DNA of 64,000 nucleotides from Spirometra erinaceieuropaei (GCA_902702965.1 CACRXP010000718.1:2693-66692); one strand, 5' to 3'; shown: positions 9,533 through 20,911, numbered from the stretch's first letter. Numbers and translations are program-made. The notes: generated from the letters alone by a model not told the origin.

Positions 9533-9915
9533 ATCTTACCGAAAATTAAAACAAATGATTTAGCCGAAAGTCAGATTGAAACTAACAAAGCACGCGTGCA
9601 ATCAAAGAACGAGAACACATACAGACACAAGAGAGTAAACTGACATCAAAATTATCCGAAGAACTTACTCCAAAACCACAATGTCTGCCATTCTTAGTCC
9701 TACGGCAGTGTAGATGCAAAATCGCAGAACTCCGGACAGTGGAGTTCATGTATTACAAACACATTTTACACTTACGAGGATCAACATAGTGGAATGGTCA
9801 TATCCAGCTGAGTAATCCATACCAACCGGTGATAGGTCGGTAAGGATAGGATGGGTAGACCCAATGGGCCATTAACGTGTAGGTAAATACTATATTTGTC
9901 TGAGAAGGCTTTGTT
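9533..9915. other. unassigned intergenic sequence
   Basis: Nothing recognised before the PLE-A end at about 9,918. Confidence 0.4.
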
Positions 9916-9954
9916 TTGTTTGTTCAGAAGAAGAAGCGATCGCTGCAACAAGGG

Positions 9955-10010
9955 CTTTATTCGCCGGACGTTTCGGATTCTCACTTGAATGCATCATCAG
10001 CGACAGCGGA
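9955..10010 (-). ncRNA. hammerhead ribozyme motif (PLE-A 3' end)
   Basis: Minus-strand CTGATGA (10,000-9,994), stem II GCATTC/GAATCC with one mismatch, GAAACGTC (9,974-9,967). Stem I is GTCG with CGGC, fully paired, where the copy at 57,079 has GTCT with AGGC. The closing pair is T-A in one and G-C in the other, a compensatory change that supports the fold. Confidence 0.78.
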
Positions 10011-10042
10011 AGAAAAGTGTGACTCGTGCACAGGAATCGCAG

Positions 10043-10050
10043 TATTTATA
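10043..10050 (-). promoter_or_regulatory. TATA-like box of PLE-A end
   Basis: TATAAATA on the minus strand within CATCCTATAAATACTGC, 50 bp upstream of the hammerhead core C at 10,000. Confidence 0.55.
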
Positions 10051-10105
10051 GGATGCGGTCGCTATGCTACCGCATACCTATAGCAATTAACCGCGCTCCC
10101 CTTCG

Positions 10106-10837
10106 TCAAGGATGGCTGCCCGCTGGTGCGATAACTGCTTGATGGCCGGCATGGAAGTAGTTAATCGCCGAAATGTCATCACCCATGTTAGATGCTGGCG
10201 TGATGATTGCTCGGTCATGTGGCTCACCGGCTTGCGCGCTCCTCGAGTGGTCAATAACCTTGGCCAGCCTATGCCTCAGCACGAAATATGGAGTGGGGAT
10301 GTCGTTGCACTTGTTGATAAACTGAGGTCCCGTGAACCATGAATCAAGTAACTCGCAGCTCACGCGATTATCCCCTCTCGCGAGAATTTCGGCCTCATCG
10401 AACTTGAATGCGTGGCCGGGTCTCGTCGAATGGGCCGCGACTTGAGAGTTGGCGTCATTTCTCCGTACCGCTGTCGCGTGTTCGGCAATTCGCGTTCGGA
10501 GCAGTCTTCCAGTTTCTCCGACGTAGTTGCTTTGTCCGCAACTGCACCAGATCCGGTAAACGACTCCAGATGTTTCTTGCCGTGGTAGTGGGTCTTTTGG
10601 TCTCATCACCTGACGCCTCATGGTGGCCTCCGTTCTGTGTGCAATTTCAAACCCAAGTGGTGCAAGAAAGCGACTAACGGCCTCAGAGACGTTCTTGATG
10701 TACGGGATCGCTCGCCAGAATTTGGGCTCGTCTCGTTTGCGCCAGCACCGGTTGACGAAGTTGCGCGGGTAACCATTTTCTCTGAAAATCCGTCGAAGAT
10801 ATTGGGATTCGACGCACTGTATTGAACCGGAAGACAA
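10106..10837 (-). CDS. PLE-A C-terminal protein, open GIY-YIG endonuclease frame
   Basis: Uninterrupted 243-codon frame covering the last part of a PLE polyprotein. From about residue 13 it reads SQYLRRIFRENGYPRNFV and CWRKRDEPKFWRAIPYI (linker), then RRQVMRPKDPLP. The GIY-YIG core follows (GVVYRIWC, YVGETGRLLRTRIAEH), then SRELL-like tail sequence and NKCNDIPTPYFVLRH. The domain nicks DNA for target-primed reverse transcription in this superfamily. The RT is absent: the element is 5'-truncated and turns back on itself at about 10,809. The first dozen residues come from that turn, so the ATG is fortuitous. TATA-like box and hammerhead lie downstream. Probably not expressed as a working protein. 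Confidence 0.78.
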   Translation of the reverse strand: MSSGSIQCVESQYLRRIFRENGYPRNFVNRCWRKRDEPKFWRAIPYIKNVSEAVSRFLAPLGFEIAHRTEATMRRQVMRPKDPLPRQETSGVVYRIWCSCGQSNYVGETGRLLRTRIAEHATAVRRNDANSQVAAHSTRPGHAFKFDEAEILARGDNRVSCELLDSWFTGPQFINKCNDIPTPYFVLRHRLAKVIDHSRSAQAGEPHDRAIITPASNMGDDISAINYFHAGHQAVIAPAGSHP

Positions 10838-10942
10838 GGTTGCCCAATCCCAATATCTTCGACGGATTTTTAGAGCAAATGGTTACCCGCGCAACTTTGT
10901 CAACCGGTGCAGGCGCAAACGAGACGACCCAAAATTCTGGCG
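10713..10942. repeat. snap-back inverted repeat at PLE-A 5' end
   Basis: Arms 10,713-10,809 and 10,846-10,942, both 97 bp, are inverted copies around a 36-nt loop. The right arm restates the linker coding sequence on the plus strand (YLRRIFRANGYPRNFVNRC). Such a turn is expected if the cDNA folded back and primed on itself. Confidence 0.8.
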
Positions 10943-11060
10943 AGTGTCGGCCGTGCTACCCATGACTGATGACAGCAGACAGACCAGAAACGGCCATTCT
11001 TGTCTTGTCCCCGTCCTTGTCGATGGACATCTCCCAATTACTGATTACTCGTCGTTATCT
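10943..11060 (+). mobile_element. SINE body fragment
   Basis: Diverged match to the SINE body (CCAGAAACGGCCATTC, then GTCTTGTCC and CTTGTCG) directly abutting the snap-back arm. No tRNA head. Confidence 0.4.
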
Positions 11061-11540
11061 CGGAGTCTTGTGGGGGCTAGAGTCACCCAGCTGCAAGGAA
11101 AAACGAAAGTATTCGCTTCCATTCTGCAGACAGGCTGCGTTGCTGTGCGCCACTCTGAAGTGTCGAGTATACCTTAGGATAGCTACGTATTGGCGAAGGG
11201 TTCCACAACCGAGGTTGGCTTGTGAAAAGTGGATTCAAATGCATTATTTAGAGGCAAATCAACAACTCTGACGAAAAACTCGCAAAACTACTTACATTGA
11301 AAGGCCGAAACTATCAAAAGCAGTAATTCTCAGTCGATCTGCAAACAGTTTTGGCTTCTCCGGCGGTCCAGCGGGTCTTGGCAACGATTGAATGGCTGGT
11401 GATGAATGCCAATTCCCAAATCGTCGCTGATGTTTGTTTGAAACATATTCTTTCCTGGTTAACGGCCGAAAACGCATTTTCTTTGGTAGTGGGAGCGTTA
11501 GAGGACTGAATTATCAGCGCCCTCCAGCAGCCGTATAGTG
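11061..11540. other. unassigned intergenic sequence
   Basis: No coding or repeat signature recognised. Confidence 0.4.
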
Positions 11541-11554
11541 GCCAGTAACACAGG

Positions 11555-12221
11555 CATTACAATATTGCCGACATATGCGAGGGAGACGGGAATGACCATT
11601 TCCGGCCTATCGACCATCATCAGTTAGTCATACCTAACCCCAGGCGAGGCCAGAAATGACATTTCAGTCTCCCTTGTCTTTGCTGGCAGTGTTATCCTGT
11701 CTATACCACTAGCTGCTGTGTTGTTGCTGACGAGGCTTGAGACTGAGTCCCAAGGCAGAACGTGACGAATGTACCCCGTTACACCACGGGCTAGCACCTC
11801 TCCACCGTTGTATCTACCCAATCGCACCCGACAGGACAATGAGTGTTAATGTTAGGGGGGGCGCTCACCGATCGTTCATACGGAACTCACTCGTTCCGTT
11901 GTGCCTTAAGGGCTCTCTCTCGAGCCCAACCAGCTGCCGCACAGCGGCGCATGATATATGGGCAGAATGATATTACCGACAAAGACAAGGGAGTCTGGAA
12001 TGGCCATTTCTGGCTTATTAACCGTCGTCAGCCAGCCATATCCAAGCCCGAAGTGTGGAACACCCGAGCCTCGAACTCGCGACCTGTTAGTTTAGAAGTC
12101 AACGCCTCTACTCACCGGGCCACGAGCCCGTTGCCCTGTTGGTTTTCGATCGGGAATATGCAATGTTCGGGGGGGCGCTCACTGATCGTTCATACAGAAC
12201 TCACTCGTTCCGTTGTGCTGA
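11555..12221 (-). mobile_element. second SINE composite
   Basis: Three joined pieces of the SINE family seen at 547-1,235. Bases 11,555-11,720 hold two body fragments in inverted orientation (GGAGACGGGAATGACCATTT against GAAATGACATTTCAGTCTCC). Bases 11,858-12,221 hold a full unit in which the phrase GGGGGCGCTCAC...GATCGTTCATAC occurs on both sides of a minus-strand tRNA-like head (about 12,130-12,060). That direct repeat suggests a tandem or multimeric source RNA. The unit's right edge at 12,221 truncates the PLE-C remnant. Confidence 0.68.
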
Positions 12222-12915
12222 TAGACTTCTTTCTTCGTTTGCCGCCTTGGTCTACTGACCGTTTTATACGTTGTGTGTCGTCAACTCAATGTGGATAAGG
12301 TGCACCTGCGCTCCCGTTTTGAGTGAGTTAGTCGACGGACCGTAATTGCTCGACATTTTTGAGTTCCTTTTGATCGGCTTGTCTCGGTCATGGTGTATGT
12401 AGTGACGTAGAACTTTGTAGGCCGCAGGAAGGTATAGATGTCTGTTAATGGAGCTGACATCTGAATACCAAACCTCAAGTGTAACACGCCCTGTCGTTGA
12501 GGTGTCCCAGCCTAGGAAGCTTGCTCCTTGAAAGCCAAATCTGTGGCCAATTTTTCCGATTTGATCTGTAGGCCGTGAGTTTGGGTCTAGTCTTCGAGTT
12601 GCCAGTTTTTGCTCATGTGGGCGGGTCTGCAATTTCCGTCCTGTTTCCCCAACGGTGTTGCAGTCTCCATCGTTACATTGTCTTTGATAGACAACTGCTG
12701 AAGTTCCCGTGGGCGGCAGTATGACTTTGGTTGCATCAAACAGCGATAAATTGTTGCCTGGGGTCGTTGGGCAATGCCTACTCTGGGCGGGTTGTTACGC
12801 TCGTAAAAACGCCTCGAGGACTCCTCTAATGTAAGGAATAGCCCTCCAGACTTTGGGTTGCTCTTCTTATGGCCGTCGACTGTTCACTCGGCGCTTGCTT
12901 TGTTTGATTTAGTTT
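12222..12915 (-). pseudogene. PLE-C GIY-YIG remnant
   Basis: Minus-strand PLE C-terminal region. It starts with a linker (NPKVWRAIPYIRGV), crosses a frameshift near 12,735, then stays open through a GIY-YIG core (SAVVYQRQCNDGDC, VGETGRKLQTRPHE) and the tail SDVSSINRHLYLPAAYKVL. The 3' end with the family's terminal hairpin is missing because a SINE composite lies there. Copies of the same family occur at 6,640, 19,386 and 44,220. Frameshifted, so inactive. Confidence 0.75.
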
Positions 12916-13084
12916 TACACATAACATTTTGATAATTGAGAGACGACCAAGTCCTCTACTGCCCAGCGAATAAAAAATCGGTATTCAATTTCTAATTTAC
13001 CTGCACCGGAGAGGGTGAGGGTAGGAACATATGGCTGAAGACAGCTAATAAGCCTACATGTGTATGTTGCTACATTAAACAGTG

Positions 13085-13920
13085 TTGTAGAATTTCGCGA
13101 CTTAAGACATCCGAAGACGAGGTGGCGAGCATACGTAGCTTTCGATAAATTCTCGTCGGGCCAGTGCAGTTATATGTCAACGGGGTAGAAGTAAAACATG
13201 TCAGCGATAAGAGAAGTCGCTAAAAGTTCTCCTTAAAACACAGGCGGGGGTGTGGGAATGTGGGGAGGGGGGATAAATAGAAGTCAGTGCCCGTGATATC
13301 TTTGCAATTGCCACTGCACAAACCGACGTAGCTACCCTCTTAGATGCTGCATAGCAGGCACATTCGTCGATCAAATTCACGTTGGAGATCGAAACGGCCG
13401 GTTCGCTCCCTTTCTTAGATGTTCTTCTAAGCAGAAGACCTGACGGGAGTGTCCGAAGAAGCGTCTTTCTGAAGAAAATCTGGTCTGGACAATACACGAA
13501 CTTCACCAGTTTCGTACTCCTCCAAGAAAAACGAAATCTAGTTCGATGTTTGGCACAAAGAGCTAGACAAATTTGCTGAACAGATAGCATCGAGGAGGAG
13601 CTCAAAAAAATCCAGGTCTTTCTTCGAAGAAACGGATATCCTGACAGGCTTATTGCAAAGAACATTGCCGAACGACTGATAAAACGCTTTCGCTCTCACT
13701 CCGCCCCTGACGCTGACTGCTATTACCCCCCTCCCGTACCCCCGCCCCCTCCTTCACATTCCCACAGCCCGCCTGTGTTGTAAGGCGAACTTTTATCGAT
13801 TTCCCTTGTCGCTGACACGTTTTAATTCTACCCCGTTCCCATATAACTGTACTGGCCCGACGAGAAGTTATCGAATGTTACGTATGCTCGCCATCTCGTC
13901 TTCTTATTACTGCTATGGGG
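13085..13920 (+). pseudogene. PLE-B remnant with inverted ends
   Basis: The plus strand from 13,380 encodes the RT thumb of a PLE (LPFLDVLLSRRPDGS, WSGQYTNFTSFVLLQEKRN, LVRCLAQRARQIC, stop, then EEELKKIQVFLRRNGYP). A tail ends in the family motif CCCGACGAGAAGTTATCGAA at 13,868-13,887. Bases 13,085-13,320 carry the complement of the same 3' tail, so the element has its 3' end at both sides in opposite directions. GC-rich runs (CCCCCTCCC types) lie in both arms. RT palm and GIY-YIG core are absent. Confidence 0.72.
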
Positions 13921-14929
13921 ATTTTCGTAGCTTAGTAAATCGTTTGCTTAGCTGACGTATAATTTCCCAGTTCTCGTCTTTGCCTTGCGCGCATAGTAAC
14001 AGTAACATTACTCGTCTTTTCAGATGATCAGAGATCCCCAGTGGGGATCGTTTTTAAAAATTTGGAGATTTTTTTGTGGAGGAAAGCGGTTTCGAGGGAT
14101 CACGTTACCTTGGCTGACGGATGAACTGTTACAAAGTAATAACGAAATATAATTATCAAAGTTGATTTTAGCGACATAAACTGACAACATAAACGGAATC
14201 TGAATTAAATATTCGTAGGGCCTGCTGTTAGGATGGAGGCGCTAGGGCATCAAATAACGAAAAGACATAGTCGTTCATCAGACATGATGGGCAATCCTTG
14301 TGTAAAAAAACGAATAATTGCCCGCGAATTAGACCGCTGAATCGCATCAGTTGGCTGACTCAACTCACTCACAATAGTGAGGTAAAACAGTTTGATTTGC
14401 TTGAGTAGAAATGTTTTGAGGTAGTAAAATAAATCTTCAGATTTTCTTAAGTGAACAGCGAATCTACACCCTAATTTAAGGAAAGGAAATAATGAGCAGT
14501 CCGGGAAAAAGTTTATTGTAAACAGCAGTAAAAATCTCGGCAAAATAGAGAATTCATTCTGAATAACTTTAAATGTTTTGACCTCATCCATTCAGAATTA
14601 AATGATGAATTGATGACAGTGAGATTGGAAACAATGACCAAGGCCGTGCACGCTAGGTTTGACAGTCGCAGTTCAAATCTACTAATTAAATTCATGAGTT
14701 GCATTGTAGGTTCGCCTAGACTTATTTCACAAGGCTCTTTATAGCTCATGCACTGAATTCATTCACGGACGAAAAACAAAAAACTGGAAACAAGCATTGG
14801 ATAGGAAAAGGGCGTTTATTGAAATCCTTTCATTTAATTTATAACGTTCTCTTCATTTTTTGAGCGAGGAACGACTACTCGGATCACTTCGGGGTAAGGG
14901 TAGAAAAACCGTAGCCAACCATGAACTTA
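13921..14929. other. unassigned AT-rich sequence
   Basis: Two overlapping minus-strand frames (14,250-14,591, 113 codons; 14,513-14,749, 78 codons) have no recognisable family and no convincing splice context. Nothing else seen. Confidence 0.4.
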
Positions 14930-15186
14930 GTGTTGACCATTACCATTGCTGTAATGATTAACTTTAACCCTTAACCCGTACGCAATTAGGGAAAACTTAA
15001 ACGTAACCGAAACCTTAACCTTAGGCCTTAGATCTTTAAACCAAACCCTAAAACCGTAGCCCAAGCTCCTGATCCTAATTCTAAATCCCAAACCTGGCCT
15101 AAGCACAAATTCAGGCCATAACCCAGGTCTGACGATCTCAGATCTAGGAATAATCTGACTCCTAATACTAACCCTATTCGACCAAT
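14930..15186. repeat. degenerate telomere-like tract
   Basis: Words such as ACCCTTAACCCGTA, AACCAAACCCTAAAACC and TACTAACCCTATTC in loose 6-bp phase. It ends where the CR1-like LINE begins, so the truncated LINE may have inserted into or beside it. Confidence 0.6.
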
Positions 15187-17072
15187 TAAATCTCCAAAAT
15201 TACCCTACAGCCATTTGCGAAAAAATACCTATAACAGGAGTTCGATTTCTGTTGTGAAGAATGATGACTGTTTGGAAATATCGGACAGCACAAACAAAGC
15301 TGAGCATTTTTCTCAGTCCATCCAATCTGCTTTCACCAGGGAAATAGTTTTCATTCCGCCTGCTGCTGAGAGCACGGGATATCAGATTATTGAAATTATT
15401 GCGTTTTGCGAAGAAGCGATTTTCGAGGAAATAGAAAACGTAAAGGAATGCAAATTTCCCGGCCCGGACGAAATCCCGGCAAAACCGTTCTCTGAACTTT
15501 CCTGCGAGTTGGCCAAACCACTCTCCTTTCTGTGTCAGGCATCGTTTGATGCTGGGATACTCCCTAAAGACTGGAAGATGGCCCACAGTGCACCTGTGTA
15601 CAAAAGCGGTAGTCGTGCTCTTGCGAGAATCTGCAGGCCCGTCAACCTGACATCAGTCTGCTGCAAACGCATGGAAATAATAATCAAAAGGGAGTTGAAA
15701 ACTTATTTGGAGACCCACGACCTCTTGTCCAATGCGCAATAGGCGTTCGTGGGGGAAAATCGCGTGTAACGAGCTTGCTGTACAAAATGCAAAGCTGGAC
15801 GAGGACACTCGATGCAAAACACGCTGTGCATGTGGCCTACATCGATTTTCGGAAGGCGTTCGGCGGTGCTCCGCACCAACGTCTCCCTTACAAGTTGATA
15901 GTGATTGGTATAGGCGCAGACATCTTAAATGGATCGAGTATATCCTCATCGGCCGTTCCAAAATTGTCTGCGTGGAGCAACAGCAGTCAAGGGGCGCAGT
16001 GACAGAGAGAGGAGTCCCACAAGGCTCCATGCTCGGACCGACCGCTTTCTCTTGTTTATTAATCATTGTTCGATTGTAATCGTGCGTGTTCGTAGATGAT
16101 ATTAAAATCTGGAAAGTCATCCACAATGCTGCCGACAAGACCAACTTCCAACAAAATCTTCATCGACTAGACGAGTGGTCCCGCAGATGGCTCCTGTCCT
16201 TCAATTTGAATAAATGCACAATACTGCATCCAGCAAATCGAAATCGCATTCATAATACGCGGCGATATTACTTGAATGGGATGCCAATCCGAGAAGCAGA
16301 AACTAAGAAGGATCTCGGAGTTTGGATTGCAGACACATTAAGACCTCACGCAATGTCGTAAGGCAGCTAAGGCTGCAACTTCAATGCTGTACAAAATCAG
16401 GCAGGCATTCGCAATTTCTGATGAAGAATACTACTCCAAAGTCTTCGGCACGTTTGTACAGCCGCAGCTGGAATATGCAATCTAGGCCTGGAGACCCTGG
16501 ACGCAGTGGGATTGCAATCTACTCGAAAGGGTCAGAGTGGGCTACAAAACTAATAAGGAGTCAGAGTACACTGTCTTATGAGACCGGCTTGTATAATCTT
16601 AAACTCTATCCTCTGAGTTAAAGGCAGTTGCGGGGCGATTTGATAAAACTTTCCGTATCGTGCGTGGCTTGGATTGCGCCCTCTGGTGTGACGACCTTTT
16701 TCAACTTGCCACAACCAATAACCTCCGGGGGGCCTTCGTTCAAGCTACGTGTCCCCAAAGAAAGATGGGATGTGAGAAAGTATTTTTTTCGCCCACCGTG
16801 TAGTAGAACCGTGGTGCAACCTGCCCGAGGGGACTGTAACGTTTCCGTCTGTGGAGACATTTAAATGTCGTCTGGACAGACATCTTTTGCACCAGTAAAC
16901 CGACTATGTAACTTTGTAACCAGAAGAAACCAATGCCCTATGTGAATCGATGTCTGCATTCACTTGTTGCTTGAATCTCTTCATGATTTTGCAAACTTAC
17001 AGGATTTTTATGTACAAATAGGGAGTTAAAAGACGTAAGCCTGTTTTTCTCAAATACACTGACTGACTGATC
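15187..17072 (+). pseudogene. CR1-like LINE, RT to 3' end, decayed
   Basis: Non-LTR reverse transcriptase read across three frames. From 15,440: KFPGPDEIPAKPFSELS, then DWKMAHSAPVYKSGSRA and a degraded RPVNLTSVCCKRMEIIIK. After a stop at 15,740, motif A reads YIDFRKAFGGAPHQRL (first Asp kept, second changed to Gly), motif B RGVPQGSMLGP, motif C FVDDIKIWK, then SFNLNKCTILHP and KKDLGVWI. The C-terminal signature NNLRG...FKLRVPKERWDVRKYFF and FKCRLDRHLLHQ sits at 16,710-16,895. The 3' tail is a short (ACTG)n run at 17,056-17,072, as CR1-type elements often have. The endonuclease is missing. Multiple stops make it inactive. Confidence 0.85.
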
Positions 17073-17164
17073 TGAGCTACTTTGACGTCAGTAACGCTAG
17101 TACAAATCAAAATCTGCGTGCCGCATGGTTCCTTTGCCGACCTTTCGTCGGGCAAACCGTTATG

Positions 17165-17440
17165 AATAACCGAATACCGTTACCGACAAAGACAGTGGAG
17201 ACTGGAACGGTCGTTTCCGGTTTATTAGCCATCGTCAGTCAGCCATACCGAGTAATGAGGTGCGCAAACCCTGGGACTCGGTCCTGCAGCATGTGGGTTA
17301 GATATCTAACGTACGATCCACTGCGCGAGGAACTGGTTGTATTGTCAACTACGATCGGGTATATTGACAGTGATAGAGGGATGCTTACCGACCGCGCAAC
17401 GGAACTCACTCGATCCATCGTGCCTTGAGGACACACTACG
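17165..17440 (-). mobile_element. SINE copy
   Basis: Diverged minus-strand copy of the main SINE: body phrase near 17,180-17,250 (ACCGACAAAGACAGTGGAGA) and the distal part ACGGAACTCACTCG near 17,400. The tRNA-like head between is badly eroded. Confidence 0.55.
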
Positions 17441-17945
17441 CCCACCTAGATAAGATAAGAGGACACATTTTTGAAAAACCGCCCAAGGGGGTTAAATGCC
17501 CTATCCTTACTCACTTTGGAAAACGTGACTGACTCACCATCGTCAAAGGGTTAACCATGTAAGATAGGACAGCAAATCAACTGATTTATTTTAGGTTTAT
17601 TATCTTTCAGTTGAGTAATCCTTTTCTCTTCTCGCTGTATCGGCCTTTTGACCAGCTTCAAAATTGCTTGCGTTATTTCTTTTCCCCTCAACTGATGGCG
17701 GTTGAGTATCTGCGGGATTTGTTTAGTCTGGTTGTCTTAAGGTCTCGCGTCTTTACTCAGACAAAGACCAGAAGAAGACTGTAACATCGAACCAAGAAAA
17801 CCGACCAGACTCGGAGTGACAAAGAAAGTACCTATCAGCTACTGCCATTTACTGTTTGGGCGCTACTAACCGCCTGCAAGTACCTTCCGAATATTACGTA
17901 ATGATTTCGCGGTAGCTGGTGGGTTTCAGCTCCAATATTAATATA
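17441..17945. other. unassigned intergenic sequence
   Basis: Nothing recognised. Confidence 0.4.
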
Positions 17946-18892
17946 CAGTAGGTAGGCTAACTCATGAAATGTCAACCGAAATTTCGAAATGCGTTTTCGT
18001 TTCGAAAAGATTAATTGAGTAGAGTTGTAAAACTAGTCAGCCTGCAGCATAATTCTATAATTTTTCAGTTACCTCAGAATGTCGGCTGTCGAAAGAACTT
18101 CCTTTTGGCTGCCTGCAAAAACTACACTCTGTGAAAATGACTACATATTAACATGGATTTTCCCCATGATTTTCGATGCCCCTAAATGTCCAATTATATT
18201 TCATGGAAATCATGCATAAAAATACTCACTCTTCTACTCAGTTGGTTGGAAATTAAGTTTTCTTTCAGTTTCATATTCGAAGAAAGAGTATAAGTTGGTT
18301 TTAAAAAAGTTCTAATTGTTCATAACACGTCATGTCTCTGCATCTACTAGTGTGGATTATAAAGTTACTAATATGGCTCAAATCCACTGCTAAATTCTAT
18401 GAACTTTGTATGATCTCCTCTGAAAACCGTAGAGGAATTTACGGTTTTCCGTACGCTTGCAGTTTGGAAGCCCTGAATGCAATTGTAACGGCAGGTTGAG
18501 TTCTAAATTATTCGGTAATTGAAAACGTTTCTTTTAAACCAATTTAAATCCTTTCTTCGACTATGAAATTGGAATATGACGCAATTTTCTACCGAAAAAG
18601 AAAAAAATGAACATTTTTATGCATATTTTTCATGAAATACAAATGACTTTCTAAGACCACCGAAAACCAATGAGAAAAATGCATGCTAATTAAGTAGTCG
18701 TTTTTACAGAATGCAGTTCTTGCATACAGCCGAAAAGAAACTTGTTTGAAAGCCGGCATCCTGAGGCAACTGAATTATTATAGAATTTTGTTGCAGGCTA
18801 GCTAGTTTTACAACTCTACTTAATTAATCTATTCGAAACACAAACGCATTTCGGGATTTCGGTTGACATTTCGTGAGTTAGCTCACCTACTG
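17946..18892. mobile_element. complete fold-back element FB1
   Basis: A 947-bp element beginning CAGTAGGTAGGCTAACTCAT and ending with its complement, GTGAGTTAGCTCACCTACTG. TA dinucleotides lie just outside both ends (17,944-17,945 and 18,893-18,894). The inverted arms extend roughly 290 bp each. The core is AT-rich and holds no transposase. CAGT ends with TA targets point to Tc1/mariner-type mobilisation by an enzyme encoded elsewhere. Same family as 30,528-31,468. Confidence 0.8.
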
Positions 18893-18894
18893 TA

Positions 18895-19385
18895 TTCAGT
18901 ATTTGCCTTCGTAAGTAAACAAACGGTCTTAAAGGAGGACCATGTCATCGTTCTGTTGTCGGTGAGTAATGTTCTCTAGAGCAAACAAGCGAATCAGCAA
19001 GGTGTTTGGTAGCGCAGGTCCCTGGTCATGAACGGCATTCGGAAACGGCACAAATTAAGATTAAATGCCTGCGACATGCAACGGCAGGAGTTTGCATGCG
19101 ACGGATGCTTGAATTTAGCGTTAACACAACCACCTGTTAAATGCGCGTGCCTGTAGAAAATGGGAGTTCGTGTAAGCTAGGGCTAAGATAGAGCAGATGG
19201 TCAAATGAAAATAAAATCCACCGAATTCGGTTGATCTCAAACAAAAAACATGCGCTAATTTGCCTGTTCAAATAACCTGCAGAATGAGTAGTAAATAAAC
19301 TCAGGTTAGCAAGCGTAGAAGATCCGGGTCGATAATCCCAGAAAAGTTAGGTGGTCACCGGATAGACAGAATTGTATTTATGTCT
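18895..19385. other. unassigned intergenic sequence
   Basis: Only the last ~70 bp are shared with 6,540-6,620 (ATAATCCCAGAAAAG against ATAATCTGGGAAAAA). Otherwise nothing recognised. Confidence 0.4.
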
Positions 19386-19950
19386 TTACGGAGAGCTTGG
19401 TCGCCTCCCCATTATCAAAGCGTTTAGTGCAAAAACCGACAGAAATTTTGAGCAAACGGCTGATTTATTTGGCCCTGGGTTGATCGATTTTTTTCTTATT
19501 TCGCTGCCTTGGCCCTCTGGCCAAAATGGAAATGGCAGACTCGCATGCATGAGCACAAACTGGCAACTCGGAGACTAGACCAAAACTCACATTTTCCGCC
19601 ACGCATCAGAGAAACTGGTGACAGTACTGACATTCAAGAAGAAACCTCTTAGGCCGGGACACCTTAAGAACAGAACGTCTCACACTTGAGTCTTTGGTAC
19701 TCAGATGCCAACTCCATCAACGGGCAGTTAGACCTTACTACGCAACGGACCCCAATTGAGTTGACGTCACACATCATTGGAGGCCACCAACATTTACAAA
19801 CGATGTTTAGAGGGCCACACAGCGAAAGAAGAAAAAATCGGTCAGCGCAGGGCCAACTAATTCGGCTGTCTATCCAAAATTCTGGTCGATTTTTGCATTA
19901 ATCGCTTTGATAATGGAGAGCCGGCCGAGCTCTCCGTGCCGTTAGCAACA
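19386..19950 (+). mobile_element. PLE-C remnant with inverted ends
   Basis: Bases 19,386-19,530 carry the PLE-C 3' end on the minus strand. Bases 19,800-19,950 carry it on the plus strand, including the hairpin GGAGAGCCGGCCGAGCTCTC near 19,914. Between them a short piece of PLE-C tail coding is readable in broken frames (19,690-19,760, compare SDVNSVNRNPDL at 6,640). No functional frame. Confidence 0.62.
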
Positions 19951-19954
19951 CAGG

Positions 19955-20364
19955 TGTTGAGACACTGATGAACATCGGTTCGATTAAGTTCACATGACCC
20001 ATCTGGATGACCCCAGAGATGGACCAGCTGCGTCAGGTGTGTGAGCGCATATTTGTGTTTCCGGTCTCAGTTGGAACTCAGGATTATGAATGTTTGGGTG
20101 GATGCTAACAAGCCCGAAGCAGTGCTCTGTAAATCTACTCCCCAGAGTATCGTCTGCTCTCTGCTATTATAGCTTGGTCGTCTGTTTGGTCCCTGTTACT
20201 CAAGCGAAGCCTTTTTCCTTCGACGAGCTGATGAATCGGCGTGCATCCATTCCTAAGAATATATATAGGCTAGATCGCAGTTGGTATCCAGGCCCCGTAT
20301 TAGAGGTGGCCTGGGGGGTTGGTTTACTGGGGCCATTTTGTGGGGTTCCAAAATCACATCTGAC
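19955..20364. other. unassigned intergenic sequence
   Basis: A 130-codon plus-strand frame (20,090-20,482) runs into the telomere-like tract and has no family resemblance. I treat it as chance. Confidence 0.4.
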
Positions 20365-20530
20365 CCTTATGGCTTCCGTTTTACGTCTGAGGTTACTATT
20401 AGGGTACCGGTTAATGGTTTCCGATTTTCGAGTTAGGGTTATGCCTTTAGGCTTAGTTTTTCGGGTTATGGTTAGGGTTTGAACGTACGATTAGGTTTCA
20501 GTATTACGGTTAGGTTTTCCCGTTACGGCT
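20365..20530. repeat. degenerate telomere-like (TTAGGG)n tract
   Basis: Plus-strand GTTAGGGTTATGCC, GGTTATGGTTAGGGTTTG and ACGGTTAGGTTTTCC words over about 165 bp. Orientation is opposite to the tracts at 4,570 and 14,930. Confidence 0.62.
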
Positions 20531-20911
20531 CCCGAGGAAAACAAGGGAAAGGAAATGGCGAGTTCATAGAATAAATTAAATTTGTGTGGGCATGCCGGAA
20601 CATAGTCGCTTGGTTTTCTTACTGGGCCTGAGAACTCTTGCGTTTCCACAATGCACACAAGTGAGTTTTGTGCAAAAGTCGTGCTGATTTTTTACTAATG
20701 GGCAGATTCGCATAATTAAAATTCATTTAGAAACAAGGCCTGTATCGTAATAGACCTACCGAACTTGGTAGCATAGCAGCTGTAGATCGAACATTATCAA
20801 GGAGACAGAGGAAGCGGCCACTTTTCGAGGTGGCCACCAGGAATCGTATGCTACCTTTCCAAGAATGTAGCAAGGCTACCCTGCACTATAAATAAAAAAA
20901 TGAAAAGTGAA

